From contig NZ_JOCX01000003.1 of the NCBI RefSeq assembly GCF_000717915.1, positions 186,001-250,000 on the forward strand: a stretch of 64,000 nucleotides of DNA. The letters run 5' to 3'. Below the pieces are notes generated by a model that searched no databases, was not told the origin of the DNA, and saw only the letters and a list, made by a program, of their open reading frames with translations. Positions 23,516 through 31,695 of the stretch are shown one piece after another (the first letter of the stretch is position 1; each line of letters begins with the position of its first letter). This stretch comes from Streptomyces sp. NRRL S-244 (GTDB lineage Bacteria > Actinomycetota > Actinomycetes > Streptomycetales > Streptomycetaceae). The position numbers and the translations under genes are program-made.

Positions 23516-24439
23516 TCAGGCCTGGGGTGTGTCCGGCTCCGGGTCCTCCAGCATGGAGGCGCGCAGGTGGGCGAGGATGCGGGTCAGCAGGCGCGAGACC
23601 TGCATCTGCGAGATGCCGAGCGCGGCGCCGATCTGCGCCTGGGTGAGCTCCTCGCCGAAGCGCATCCGCAGCATCCGGCGTTCCCGGTCCGAGAGCTGTT
23701 CGAGCAGCGGCGCGAGGGTCTGGATGTCCTCGACCCGCTCCAGGGCAGGCTCCTCCTCGCCCATGACGTCGGCGAGGGTGTGGCCGTCGGTCGAGCCGTC
23801 GCCGCGCTCCGTGTGAGGGGCGTCCAGGGAGCCGGTGGTGTGGCCGTTGGCGGCGACGAGACCCTCTATGACCTCCTCCTCCGTGAGGTCGAGGTGGCCG
23901 GCGAGGTCCGCGACCGTCGGCGCGCGGTCGAGGGCGGTGGTCAGCTGCTCCTTCGCCTGGGCGATGTCGATGCGCAGCTCCTGGAGCCGGCGCGGGACGC
24001 GCACCGCCCAGGAGGTGTCACGGAAGTGCCGTTTGATCTCGCCTGTGATGTACGGCATGGCGAGGGTGGCGAATTCGTTCTCGAGAGCCGGGTCGAACCG
24101 GTCGATGGCCTTGATCAGGCCGATGGCGCCGACCTGGACGAGGTCCTCGATGTCGCCTCCGTCACCCCGGCCGCGGAAACGGCGGACGGCGTACTGGACG
24201 AGTGAGGCGTTCATCTCTATGAGCGCGTTCCGGACGTACTGGTGTTCCGGCGTGCCCTCGGGCAGTTCGCGCAGCCGCCGGAAGAACACCCGTGACAGCT
24301 CCCTCGCATCTGCGGGAGCCACCTCCCTGGGCTCCTCGATCCGCGGCAGGTCCGCGATCCGGGCGGCGTGGCTGTCGCGGCGCGGACGGGGAACGACTGC
24401 GGCGGTTTCGGAACTGGAGGACGGGGCAAAGGCGGGCAT
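23516..24439 (-). CDS. SigB/SigF-family RNA polymerase sigma factor
   Basis: Alternative sigma factor of 307 residues. ATG 24439 with GGAG upstream is chosen; an ATG 41 codons earlier is rejected. Region 2 contains DIEDLVQVGAIGLIKAIDRFD and FATLAMPYITGEIKRHFRD (regions 2.2-2.4), region 3 follows (VADLAGHLDLTEEEVIEGL), and region 4 ends LSDRERRMLRMRFGEELTQ with ALGISQMQVSRLL as the -35-binding helix. This is the group 3 type that governs stress and differentiation in Streptomyces (SigB, SigF and relatives). Such factors are normally held by anti-sigma kinases; none is adjacent here. Its position directly upstream of the osmoprotectant importer on the same strand suggests a link to osmotic stress. 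Confidence 0.9.
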   Translation of the reverse strand: MPAFAPSSSSETAAVVPRPRRDSHAARIADLPRIEEPREVAPADARELSRVFFRRLRELPEGTPEHQYVRNALIEMNASLVQYAVRRFRGRGDGGDIEDLVQVGAIGLIKAIDRFDPALENEFATLAMPYITGEIKRHFRDTSWAVRVPRRLQELRIDIAQAKEQLTTALDRAPTVADLAGHLDLTEEEVIEGLVAANGHTTGSLDAPHTERGDGSTDGHTLADVMGEEEPALERVEDIQTLAPLLEQLSDRERRMLRMRFGEELTQAQIGAALGISQMQVSRLLTRILAHLRASMLEDPEPDTPQA

Positions 24440-24664
24440 GGGGTTCGCTCCTTGGGCTTGTCGGCTTGCGGCGCGGGACCTTGACTGCCGTAGATGGTGG
24501 TCTCTTTCAGCTTGTACGTCAAGAATTGCCGGAAATGCGGCCGTCCGCTTACACGCGCGCACGCGCGCGACCGGCGGGTCTGGTCCTCCTGTGTGAACAG
24601 CCTTGTGCGGGGCCCCTGGGCGCCCCCAGTCTGAGCGGACGGCTCAAGGGGGGATTCGACCCGA

Positions 24665-26305
24665 ATGCTCAAGACATGGCATGGATCACAGGGGTTGCGC
24701 AGATCACATGGATTGCGCAGATCACACGGGTTACATGGGTCACATGGATTACGGCGGTCGGGATTGCGGCGGTGCGGGGCCGTCCTGGCCCTCGCCGCGG
24801 CACTCGCCCTCGGCGCGAACACCGGGGCCTCGGCCGCGAGTCCGCCCGAAGGGACCGTCCGGTACGCCGGAGCGCCAGGAGCCGTCGCCGGCAGCTACCT
24901 CGTCCTGTTGGACCCGGCCCGCGCCGGCGCCCGTACGGCACAGGGCCGGTCCGTGGTCACACGCTTCGGCGGCACGATCCGCCGGACCTACGACGCCGCC
25001 CTCAACGGCTACTCCGTCGAACTGTCGGAGCGCCAAGCCCGCCGGCTCGCCGCGGACCCCGCCGTCGCCGAGGTCGCGCAGAACCGGAGACTGCGGCTCG
25101 ACGCCACCCAGCCGGAGCCGCCGTCCTGGGGCGTCGACCGGATCGACCGGCGCAGGCTCCCGCTCGACGGGAGCTACACGTATCCGGATTCGGCCGGGCA
25201 GGGTGTGACCGCGTACGTCATCGACACCGGCGTCAACATCAGCCACCAGGACTTCGGCGGGCGCGCCTCGTACGGGTACGACGCCATCGACGACGACTAC
25301 GAGGCCGACGACCTGCACGGGCACGGCACGCACGTCGCCGGGACCCTCGCGGGCACGACGTACGGCGTCGCGAAGAAGGCGAAGCTCGTGTCCGTCCGGG
25401 TGCTCGACTGGTCGGGCCAGGGCACCACGGAGCAGGTGGTCGCCGGGATCGACTGGGTCACCCGCAATGCCGTGAAGCCCGCCGTAGCCAACATGAGCCT
25501 GGGCGGCGACCCCGACGACGTGCTGGACGCCGCCGTACGGAACTCCATCGCCTCCGGCATCACCTACGCGGTCGCAGCGGGCAACCAGAGCGCGGACGCC
25601 TCCACCCACTCCCCCGCCCGGGTGCCCGCGGCGCTCACGGTCGGGGCGACCAACGACCGCGACGCGCGCGCCTCGTACTCCAACCACGGGCCCCTGGTGG
25701 ACCTGTTCGCCCCGGGCGACTCGATCACCTCGGCGGTCTTCTGGGGAGACGACTGGAGCACCGCCATGTCCGGCACCTCGATGGCCTCCCCGCACGTGGC
25801 GGGCGCGGCCGCGCTCTACCTCGCCGACCACCGTACGGCCACGTCCGCCCAGGTCGCGGGAGCCCTGACGGCGGCGGCCACGACCGGATCGGTGATCGAC
25901 CCCGGACCGGGCTCGCCCGACCGGCTCCTGTACGTGGGGACGGCGCCGAACCGGGTGCCCGGGCCGCGCTTCGCGAACACCTCGGACTACCCGGTCGAGG
26001 ACCTGGAACCGGTCGAATCCCCGCTCACGGTCAGCGGGATCCCCGGGCACGCGCCCGCGCAGCTGGACGTGGAGCTCGACATCAGGCACCCGGACTCCGG
26101 CACCCTCCAGGTCGATGTGGTCGCGCCCGACGGCACGGTGTACCAGATCAAGGACAGCTACACCGGCTGGGGCGAGGCCGACTTGCGAGGGGTGTACGCG
26201 ATCGACGCCTCGTCGGAGACCGCCAACGGCGTGTGGAAACTGCGGGTGTACGACGCCTTCGCGGGCTACACCGGCTACGTCGACGCATGGGCCCTGCGCT
26301 TCTGA
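24665..26305 (+). CDS. Secreted subtilisin-like serine protease (S8) with I9 propeptide and P domain
   Basis: Exported protease of 546 residues. ATG 24665 follows GGGGGA at a good distance. Residues 1-58 form an unusually long N-terminal region: repeated HGLRRS-type units encoded by an 18-bp DNA repeat, then a hydrophobic core ending ASAAS. Residues about 74-145 are an inhibitor I9 propeptide. The catalytic domain carries Asp187 (YVIDTGV), His220 (HGHGTHVAG), oxyanion Asn307 (AAGN) and Ser372 (SGTSMASPHVAG). Residues about 425-546 form a proprotein-convertase P domain (beta sandwich, ending DAFAGYTGYVDAWALRF). All catalytic residues are present. It probably degrades extracellular protein. Confidence 0.9.
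   Translation: MLKTWHGSQGLRRSHGLRRSHGLHGSHGLRRSGLRRCGAVLALAAALALGANTGASAASPPEGTVRYAGAPGAVAGSYLVLLDPARAGARTAQGRSVVTRFGGTIRRTYDAALNGYSVELSERQARRLAADPAVAEVAQNRRLRLDATQPEPPSWGVDRIDRRRLPLDGSYTYPDSAGQGVTAYVIDTGVNISHQDFGGRASYGYDAIDDDYEADDLHGHGTHVAGTLAGTTYGVAKKAKLVSVRVLDWSGQGTTEQVVAGIDWVTRNAVKPAVANMSLGGDPDDVLDAAVRNSIASGITYAVAAGNQSADASTHSPARVPAALTVGATNDRDARASYSNHGPLVDLFAPGDSITSAVFWGDDWSTAMSGTSMASPHVAGAAALYLADHRTATSAQVAGALTAAATTGSVIDPGPGSPDRLLYVGTAPNRVPGPRFANTSDYPVEDLEPVESPLTVSGIPGHAPAQLDVELDIRHPDSGTLQVDVVAPDGTVYQIKDSYTGWGEADLRGVYAIDASSETANGVWKLRVYDAFAGYTGYVDAWALRF
24691..24762 (+). repeat. Four imperfect 18-bp tandem repeats in the protease N-terminus
   Basis: Units at 24691-24708, 24709-24726, 24727-24744 and 24745-24762 share the pattern GGATTGCGCAGATCACA with decay in later copies. 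They encode the repeated Arg/His/Gly-rich stretch before the signal-peptide core. As a multiple of three, copy number can change without frameshift. Confidence 0.75.
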
Positions 26306-26328
26306 AGGTCCGGCTCCGGGTGACGGCC

Positions 26329-26378
26329 CAGGGGTGTCCGGCGGATCAGGGCCGGGCCTGATCCACCGGACGCCCCTG
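26329..26378. terminator. 22-bp bidirectional hairpin between protease and siderophore gene
   Basis: Arms 26329-26350 and 26357-26378 match at 20 of 22 positions; the two exceptions form G-U pairs in RNA of one orientation. It covers the stop codon of the minus-strand IucA/IucC gene and lies just after the protease stop. Confidence 0.7.
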
Positions 26379-27941
26379 TCCCCGCAGCGGGTTCGGGAGG
26401 GGGACGTAGCGGGCGGCCGCGCCGTCGGCGCGGGTCCAGCGGAGCAGCAGATTCGTTTTGGCCGGGAGGGAGGGGGCCGAGAGGAGCTCCGCGATCTCGG
26501 GCAGGCCGTGCTCCGCGTCGTAGCGCAGGAACTCCTCGCGCACCGCAGGCCACACCCCGGCGGCCGTGCCCGGATGCGCCTCGGCGAGGGCCCCCGCGAC
26601 CTCCGTGAGGTGGTTGACGACCAGGCAGTAGACCAGCCGCTGCCAGGCGGCCGCGCGCTCCGTCTCCGGCAGCAGCTTCACCCCCTCCGCGTCCCGGAAC
26701 AGCGCCTGTACCGGGACGCCCTGGGCGTCGACCGCCACGAGGGTGTTCTGCAGGTGCGCCTCCAGTACGACGCCGTGCCGGGCGAACAAGTCCAGTACGG
26801 GCGGCACGACATGGCGCAGGTACGCCCGCCACCAGCCGGCCGGATCGGCCGTCGCGGCCAGCGGACTGCCGGCGAACCCCTCCGCGAGCGCGGCGGACGC
26901 GAGCGGCGTGGCCCCCGGCTCCAGCTGCGCGTGGAGTCCGTCGCGGACCAGGACGGCGAGTTCCTCGAAGGCGAAGGACGCGGTCCGGTAGCCGCGGTCG
27001 GCGAGCCAGACCGCGTTCGACCCGCGGCGCCGCAGATCGGCGAATCCGGCCGCGACCGCGGCGTCCGTACGGCGCAGCTTCAGCAGGTCGTGCCGCCACA
27101 GCCGGCGCACGTCGTTGGTGATCCGGACATCCAGGCTGAACTTGACGAAGAGGTCCGCCTCACCCGGCACGTACAGCGTGCGGATCGATGCCGTCGGCCG
27201 GACCGTCCGGCGGCCCGGGCCCAGGCGCAGCAGCCGCCCGTCGGCGAAGGCCGTGCGCAGGGCCGCCGAGCCGCCGGCCAGGTCCAGCTGCCAGGGATGC
27301 GCGGGCAGCAGCCGGTATCCGGCCGGCGGGCGCGGCCCGTCGAGCAGCCCGGCCAGCGCGTCGATCGCGTCGGCGGCGGCCGGCCCGCCCTCCTCGGCCA
27401 CCTGGTCCTCGCGCAGCCCCAGGAAGACCAGCGGGTGGCGGGCGTACGCCTCCGGCGCGTACGGAAGCCAGCTCGCGGCGGGCGCGCCGCCCCGCGCCTT
27501 GGGGGCGGGGTGGTACGGGTGTCCCATGACCAGGGACTGCTCGGAGAGGACGTACGGGTCCTGCGGGGGCGCGGCCGCGGCGCGGGCGGCCAGCAGCGCG
27601 GCGACGGCCTCGCGGCTGTCGGCGATCTCGACCGGGAGCTCGTCGTTCGGGACGCCCGTGTACCGGTGCAGTTCGTCGGCGGTCAGTTTGACCAGCTCGG
27701 TGTGGCTGAGCGGATGCCAGCCGTCCGCCGTGGGCAGCTCGGGGCGCAGCGCCCGGCGCGGGCCCCGTACGCGCAGGAGCCGGCCGCTGCCGCGCAGCCG
27801 GTGGACCGACCAGCCGTCGTCCGGCGCGGTGGAGAGCTCCTCGGCGGGGTCGGCCGCTTCCCGCAGCAGGCAGTTCAGCAGGGGGGTGGCGGCGTACGCG
27901 TCGGCTGCGGCGTTGAGGTCCACGGATTCCATTCGGTCCAT
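26346..27941 (-). CDS. IucA/IucC-family NRPS-independent siderophore (NIS) synthetase
   Basis: An ATP-dependent carboxylate-amine/alcohol ligase of 531 residues that adenylates a carboxylic acid, usually citrate or a dicarboxylic hydroxamate, and condenses it with an amine. The nucleotide-binding segment reads SLVMGHPYHPAPKARGG (about residue 135), followed by LLPAHPWQLD, TVRPTASIRTLYVP (Ser/Arg ATP contacts), KFSLDVRITNDVRRL, and the catalytic-site VVLEAHLQNTLV region at about 430. Length fits the family. ATG 27941 has a poor ribosome site; ATG 27932 is alternative. It is divergent from a second NIS synthetase. No lysine hydroxylase, aminotransferase or transporter gene is adjacent, so the product cannot be predicted. 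Confidence 0.88.
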   Translation of the reverse strand: MDRMESVDLNAAADAYAATPLLNCLLREAADPAEELSTAPDDGWSVHRLRGSGRLLRVRGPRRALRPELPTADGWHPLSHTELVKLTADELHRYTGVPNDELPVEIADSREAVAALLAARAAAAPPQDPYVLSEQSLVMGHPYHPAPKARGGAPAASWLPYAPEAYARHPLVFLGLREDQVAEEGGPAAADAIDALAGLLDGPRPPAGYRLLPAHPWQLDLAGGSAALRTAFADGRLLRLGPGRRTVRPTASIRTLYVPGEADLFVKFSLDVRITNDVRRLWRHDLLKLRRTDAAVAAGFADLRRRGSNAVWLADRGYRTASFAFEELAVLVRDGLHAQLEPGATPLASAALAEGFAGSPLAATADPAGWWRAYLRHVVPPVLDLFARHGVVLEAHLQNTLVAVDAQGVPVQALFRDAEGVKLLPETERAAAWQRLVYCLVVNHLTEVAGALAEAHPGTAAGVWPAVREEFLRYDAEHGLPEIAELLSAPSLPAKTNLLLRWTRADGAAARYVPLPNPLRGQGRPVDQARP

Positions 27942-27999
27942 CCCAAGTGCCGGGGTCGCGGGGCGTACCTCCGGCCGTGATCTTCAGTATCCGCGATGA

Positions 28000-28018
28000 T
28001 GACGTGATCATCACGTCA
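28000..28018. promoter_or_regulatory. 19-bp palindrome between two divergent siderophore synthetase genes
   Basis: TGACGTGAT-C-ATCACGTCA has perfect 9-bp arms around one base. It sits 59 bp from one start and 55 bp from the other, an ideal shared operator. It does not resemble the DmdR/IdeR iron box (TTAGGTTAGGCTAACCTAA-like), so another regulator is implied. Confidence 0.65.
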
Positions 28019-28072
28019 CCCTTGAGAGACCCGTGAGAGTCCCGTGAGAGGAACAGGGCCCTGCACCCCAGC

Positions 28073-29623
28073 ATGAACCTCCCCGCCTCCCCGGCCGAAG
28101 AGGCCGTGTCCGCCGAACTGGCCGAGGTGCGCCCAGCCCTCGGTTCCGCTTACGGCGCCGCGCTCGACGGCGCCCGGGCCGCCGTGCTGACCCGGCTCTG
28201 GCGGGCGCTGGCCTTCGAGCCGCTGCCGTGGGTGGAGCGCCGCGAGCGCGGGCCCGGCGGCCTGACGCTCCGGCTCTCCGGCGGCAGCCGCCTGGAGGGC
28301 CCGCCGCCGGACCCGTACGCCACCGACCCGTACGTCCACGAGGTGCTGCTCGACGGCATCCCGTACCGGCAGGCCGGGCGGCTCGTGGCGGCGCTGGGGG
28401 TGCCGCACGGGGACGCCTTCGCCGCCGAGCTGGACGACAGCACGGCCTCGCTCGCGCTGTCCCGGGCCGGGCAGCCGGCCGCGCAGGAGGCGCCTGCGCA
28501 GGCCGCCTGGGAGTGGGAGCAGCGGGTGGTCGACGGCCATCCGTACCACCCCAACTGCCGCTCCCGTCCCGGATTCTCGGTGGCGGAGCAGCTGGCGTAC
28601 GCGCCGGAGCACCGGCCGCTGGTCGAGCTCGGGCTGGTCGCCGTACGGGCCGAGGAGTGCCTGGTCACGGGCGCGTGGCCGGCCGGGCTGCGGGACGGTG
28701 GCCGGCTGCTGCTGCCGGTGCACCCGTGGCAGGCGGAACACGTCCTGAAACAGACGGGCCGGGGTGCGGCCGGGGCGATGCGCCCCGGCTTCGCGGCGCA
28801 TCCCCTGATGGCCCTGCGCACCCTCGCCCCCGCGGCGGGCGGCGCACACGTCAAGACGGCGCTGAGCACCCGGCTGACCTCCTCCGTGCGGGACATCTCG
28901 GAGTACTCGATCGAGACGGCCGCCGCGGTCTCCGCCTTCGCGCAGGCCCTGTCGGAGCGGCTCGACGGGCAGCTGCACATCACCCGCACCCTGGGCGCCG
29001 CGAACGCGCACAGCCCCGACCTGGCGGCGGTGCTGCGCGAGCCGCCCGAGGTGTACGCGGACGCTGCGGCGGGCGAGCGGGTCGTACCGGTGGCGGCGCT
29101 GGGCGGGGCGCCGTTCGCGCGTTCGGCGGCCTGGCGGGCCGAGTTCGCCCGCCTCGCGCTCTCGGTGTGCCTGCGGGTGCTGGACCTCGGGGTGGCGCTG
29201 GAGGCGCACGGCCAGAACCTGCTCGTCGTGCTGTCCGCGACGGGGGCCCCGCTGCGGCTGGTCTACCGCGATCTCGCCGACATCCGGATCAGCCCGGAGC
29301 GGCTCGCCCGGCACGGCCTGCCGGTGCCGACGCTCTCGGGCAGGCTGGTCACCGACGACGTGACCGTGCTGCGGCGCAAGCTGTTCGGTTCCCTGCTGAC
29401 CGGGACCCTGGGGGCCACGGCGGGCTCGGCGGCGGCCTTCGGCGAGGCGCTGGCCGAGGCCGCCGGGCTCCCGGCCACCGCCGACACCGAGGCCCTGCTG
29501 ACGGCGCCGCTGCCGACCAAGGCCCTGACGCTGATGCGGCTGAGCCCCGGAATCCCGGGCGACCAGTGGGCGGAGCTGGACAATCCGCTGGCCGGGGCCG
29601 ACGGGCGGGGGCGGGCGGGATAG
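28073..29623 (+). CDS. Second IucA/IucC-family NIS siderophore synthetase
   Basis: A 516-residue NIS synthetase, clearly homologous to but distinct from its divergent neighbour. Motifs: VVDGHPYHPNCRSRPGF (about residue 155, nucleotide binding), LLLPVHPWQAEHVL, ALRTLAPAAGG followed by HVKTALSTRLTSSVRDIS, LGVALEAHGQNLLVVL (about 375) and LVYRDLADIRIS. These match the synthetase fold through to the C-terminal thumb. The start has no good ribosome site (a GAGAGGA lies about 22 bp away), so translation may be leaderless or the start slightly wrong. Two such enzymes often act in sequence, each making one amide or ester bond of a siderophore. The stop is 11 bp from the methyltransferase start, so those two form an operon. 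Confidence 0.88.
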   Translation: MNLPASPAEEAVSAELAEVRPALGSAYGAALDGARAAVLTRLWRALAFEPLPWVERRERGPGGLTLRLSGGSRLEGPPPDPYATDPYVHEVLLDGIPYRQAGRLVAALGVPHGDAFAAELDDSTASLALSRAGQPAAQEAPAQAAWEWEQRVVDGHPYHPNCRSRPGFSVAEQLAYAPEHRPLVELGLVAVRAEECLVTGAWPAGLRDGGRLLLPVHPWQAEHVLKQTGRGAAGAMRPGFAAHPLMALRTLAPAAGGAHVKTALSTRLTSSVRDISEYSIETAAAVSAFAQALSERLDGQLHITRTLGAANAHSPDLAAVLREPPEVYADAAAGERVVPVAALGGAPFARSAAWRAEFARLALSVCLRVLDLGVALEAHGQNLLVVLSATGAPLRLVYRDLADIRISPERLARHGLPVPTLSGRLVTDDVTVLRRKLFGSLLTGTLGATAGSAAAFGEALAEAAGLPATADTEALLTAPLPTKALTLMRLSPGIPGDQWAELDNPLAGADGRGRAG

Positions 29624-29634
29624 GGTCCGAGGGC

Positions 29635-30291
29635 ATGAAGGAGACTTCGGACCTGAACTCCGTACGGGCGTCGTACGACGCCGTCGCCGTCGACTACGCC
29701 CGGCTCCTGGGCACGGAGCTGGCGCACAAGCCGCTGGACCGGGCCATGTTGGCGGCCTTCGCCGAGTGCGTGCGCGGCGACGCGGGCGGCGCGGCCCGGG
29801 CCGTCGCGGACCTGGGCTGCGGCCCGGGGCGGGTGACGGCCCATCTGGACGGGCTCGGCGTACGGGCCTTCGGCGTCGACCTGTCCCCGGCGATGGTCGC
29901 GGTGGCCCGGCGGACCTATCCGGGGCTGCGCTTCGAGGTGGGCTCGATGGCGGCGCTTGACGTGGCGGACGGGGTGCTCGGCGGGGTGCTCGCCTGGTAC
30001 TCGACGGTGCACACCCCGCCGGGGGAACTGCCGCCGCTGTTCGCGGAGTTCGCCCGCGTACTGGCGCCGGGCGGCCACCTGCTCATCGCGTTCAAGGCGG
30101 GCGACGAGAAGATCCGGCTGGAGCACGCGTACGGACACCCCGTCGAGCTGGACGTGTACTGGACCCCGCCGGAGCTGATCGCCGGCCTGCTCGCCGGGGC
30201 GGGCCTGGAGGAAGTGGCCCGCCTGGTGCGGCAGCCCGCGGACCAGGAGAAGTCCCCCCAGGCCTTCCTCCTGGCCCGCAAGCGCTCCTGA
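29635..30291 (+). CDS. Class I SAM-dependent methyltransferase
   Basis: A 218-residue methyltransferase. Motif I, AVADLGCGPGRVTAHL (about 57-72), binds SAM; FGVDLSPAMVAVARR and LRFEVGSMAALD form motif II and post-motif II; FARVLAPGGHLLIAFK is motif III (Methyltransf_25/11 type). The N-terminal VRASYDAVAVDYARLL is a common lid helix of small-molecule methyltransferases. The ATG at 29635 lies 11 bp after the siderophore synthetase stop, so it may modify the same product, such as O- or N-methylation of a siderophore or precursor. That link rests only on position. Confidence 0.85.
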   Translation: MKETSDLNSVRASYDAVAVDYARLLGTELAHKPLDRAMLAAFAECVRGDAGGAARAVADLGCGPGRVTAHLDGLGVRAFGVDLSPAMVAVARRTYPGLRFEVGSMAALDVADGVLGGVLAWYSTVHTPPGELPPLFAEFARVLAPGGHLLIAFKAGDEKIRLEHAYGHPVELDVYWTPPELIAGLLAGAGLEEVARLVRQPADQEKSPQAFLLARKRS

Positions 30292-30311
30292 AGCGTCCGG
30301 CCAGCGGCTCT

Positions 30312-30335
30312 GGGCAGCCCGGCTAGCGGCTGCCC
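30312..30335. terminator. Short hairpin between converging genes
   Basis: GGGCAGCC (30312-30319) and GGCTGCCC (30328-30335) pair around CGGCTAGC. It spans the stop codon of the minus-strand TPR gene and follows the methyltransferase. Confidence 0.45.
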
Positions 30336-31456
30336 TCCAGCACCTCCAGCCGCTGCTGGGTCAGCCGCAGGAGCCTCGGTTCGAGGCTCGGCAGGGCGCG
30401 CAGCAGGCGGACGAGTTCGGGGCCGGAATCGCGGGCCGCCGCCTGGTCCTTGAGCTGGGTCCAGCAGTACAGGGCGCCCGCCGCGGCCGCGAGGACCTCG
30501 GGGGCGTCCGGCGCCTGGTGTTCCAGGCGGGTGTGCCCGGCGTTGATCCAGAGCTGGGTCGCCGAGCGGTAGTTTCCGGCCATCCGGGCGAGGTCGGCCC
30601 GGATCTCGGCCCAGTGGGTGGCCTCGGGCGAGGTGTGGCCGTGGGTCTGGAGTACGTGCTGCTCCCAGGCCTGGGCGAGGGTGGCCGCCTCCTGGTGCCG
30701 GCCGCCGGAGGCGAGGGCGTGGATGTGCGGGCGCGGGTCGGGAACCTGCTCCTGCGGCGCCTGCTGGGCTGCGGACGCGCTGAGTTCGCGCGTGGCGGGC
30801 AGGACGAGGGTGCCGGGCGGCAGGGCGGCGGCTCCGACGGCGAAGGCGTGCAGTTGCAGGTTGGCGGGGCGGGTGGGACTGCGGCGCAGCTGGTCGATCC
30901 AGTGCCGGGTGTACGCGCTCACCTGCTGCGGCCCGCCGGCGAAGGCGGGCGGCACGACCACCCCGTACACCTCGGCGGAGGGTGATGCGGGCAGGCTCCC
31001 GTACTCCTGGAGCACCGGCCAGGCGGACTTGTCCGCGACGAGGTCGAGCACCACCGTGGTCGGGCCGGTGGGGCGGGCCGCGAGCTCGGTCCCCAGCCAG
31101 TCCCACGGCAGGGCCGTGTAGCGGACGGTGGAGGCCGTGGTTCCCGCGAGCGCGAGGTGCAGGCCGTGCCCGCGGCGGTCGAGCGTGAGCCGGCCGGAGA
31201 GGTAGACGAGCAGCGGCCCGGGGGTCGCCGCGGCGGCGCGCAGCCGCATCAGCACGGTGTTGGGATCCCTGACCCCGTCGAGGTACGTGGTGTCACTGGG
31301 GACGTGGCTGTTCAACAGCGCGGACGCCGGCAGCACTCCGAGCGCGGCCAGATTCGCACTGGGCGCGACCTGAACGGCCCGCCGCCGTACGGCGGCGTCG
31401 CCCGCTATGAGAAGAACATGCCCCCGCTGCTGCCTGCCGGCTCCGTCGATCTGCAT
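30323..31456 (-). CDS. Conserved Streptomyces protein with caspase-like/TPR-like layout
   Basis: A 377-residue cytoplasmic protein. The first half alternates short hydrophobic strands and helices (VLLIAGDAAVRRRAV, GPLLVYLSGRLTLDRRG, TTVVLDLVADKSAWPVL) in the order of a caspase/CHAT-like Rossmann sheet, including LVYLSG where true caspases have the VYFSGHG strand; the catalytic His/Cys pair is not evident. The second half (about 225-377) is helical and TPR-like (HIHALASGGRHQEAATLAQAWEQ). I recall similar proteins as conserved hypotheticals in Streptomyces. It may bind partner proteins rather than act as a protease. ATG 31456 is the natural start. The gene is monocistronic and divergent from the oxidase at 31696. 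Confidence 0.65.
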   Translation of the reverse strand: MQIDGAGRQQRGHVLLIAGDAAVRRRAVQVAPSANLAALGVLPASALLNSHVPSDTTYLDGVRDPNTVLMRLRAAAATPGPLLVYLSGRLTLDRRGHGLHLALAGTTASTVRYTALPWDWLGTELAARPTGPTTVVLDLVADKSAWPVLQEYGSLPASPSAEVYGVVVPPAFAGGPQQVSAYTRHWIDQLRRSPTRPANLQLHAFAVGAAALPPGTLVLPATRELSASAAQQAPQEQVPDPRPHIHALASGGRHQEAATLAQAWEQHVLQTHGHTSPEATHWAEIRADLARMAGNYRSATQLWINAGHTRLEHQAPDAPEVLAAAAGALYCWTQLKDQAAARDSGPELVRLLRALPSLEPRLLRLTQQRLEVLEGSR

Positions 31457-31695
31457 GGGCAGACCGTACTCACCTCACGGCCCCGTCGCAGCCCAGGGGT
31501 TCGAACCGTACCCTTGCGCTCCCCCGCCACCCGTCTCGTCGGGCACCTCCCGAGTACCCCCGGACCCGCCGCCCGTCGGCAGTCGAACCACACGACGAGA
31601 CGCACGCCCTCGTCGCGTGGGCCGTTCGGGGGGCAGCGCAGTCCCCCTGGGCCCGCCTTCGCCGCGATCGGGCCGGGCGATGGCAGGAAGGAGGG

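Noticed and set aside
28000..28018. DmdR/IdeR iron box
   Set aside because: Only the length (19 bp) and position fit; bases do not match the TTAGGTTAGGC-type consensus.
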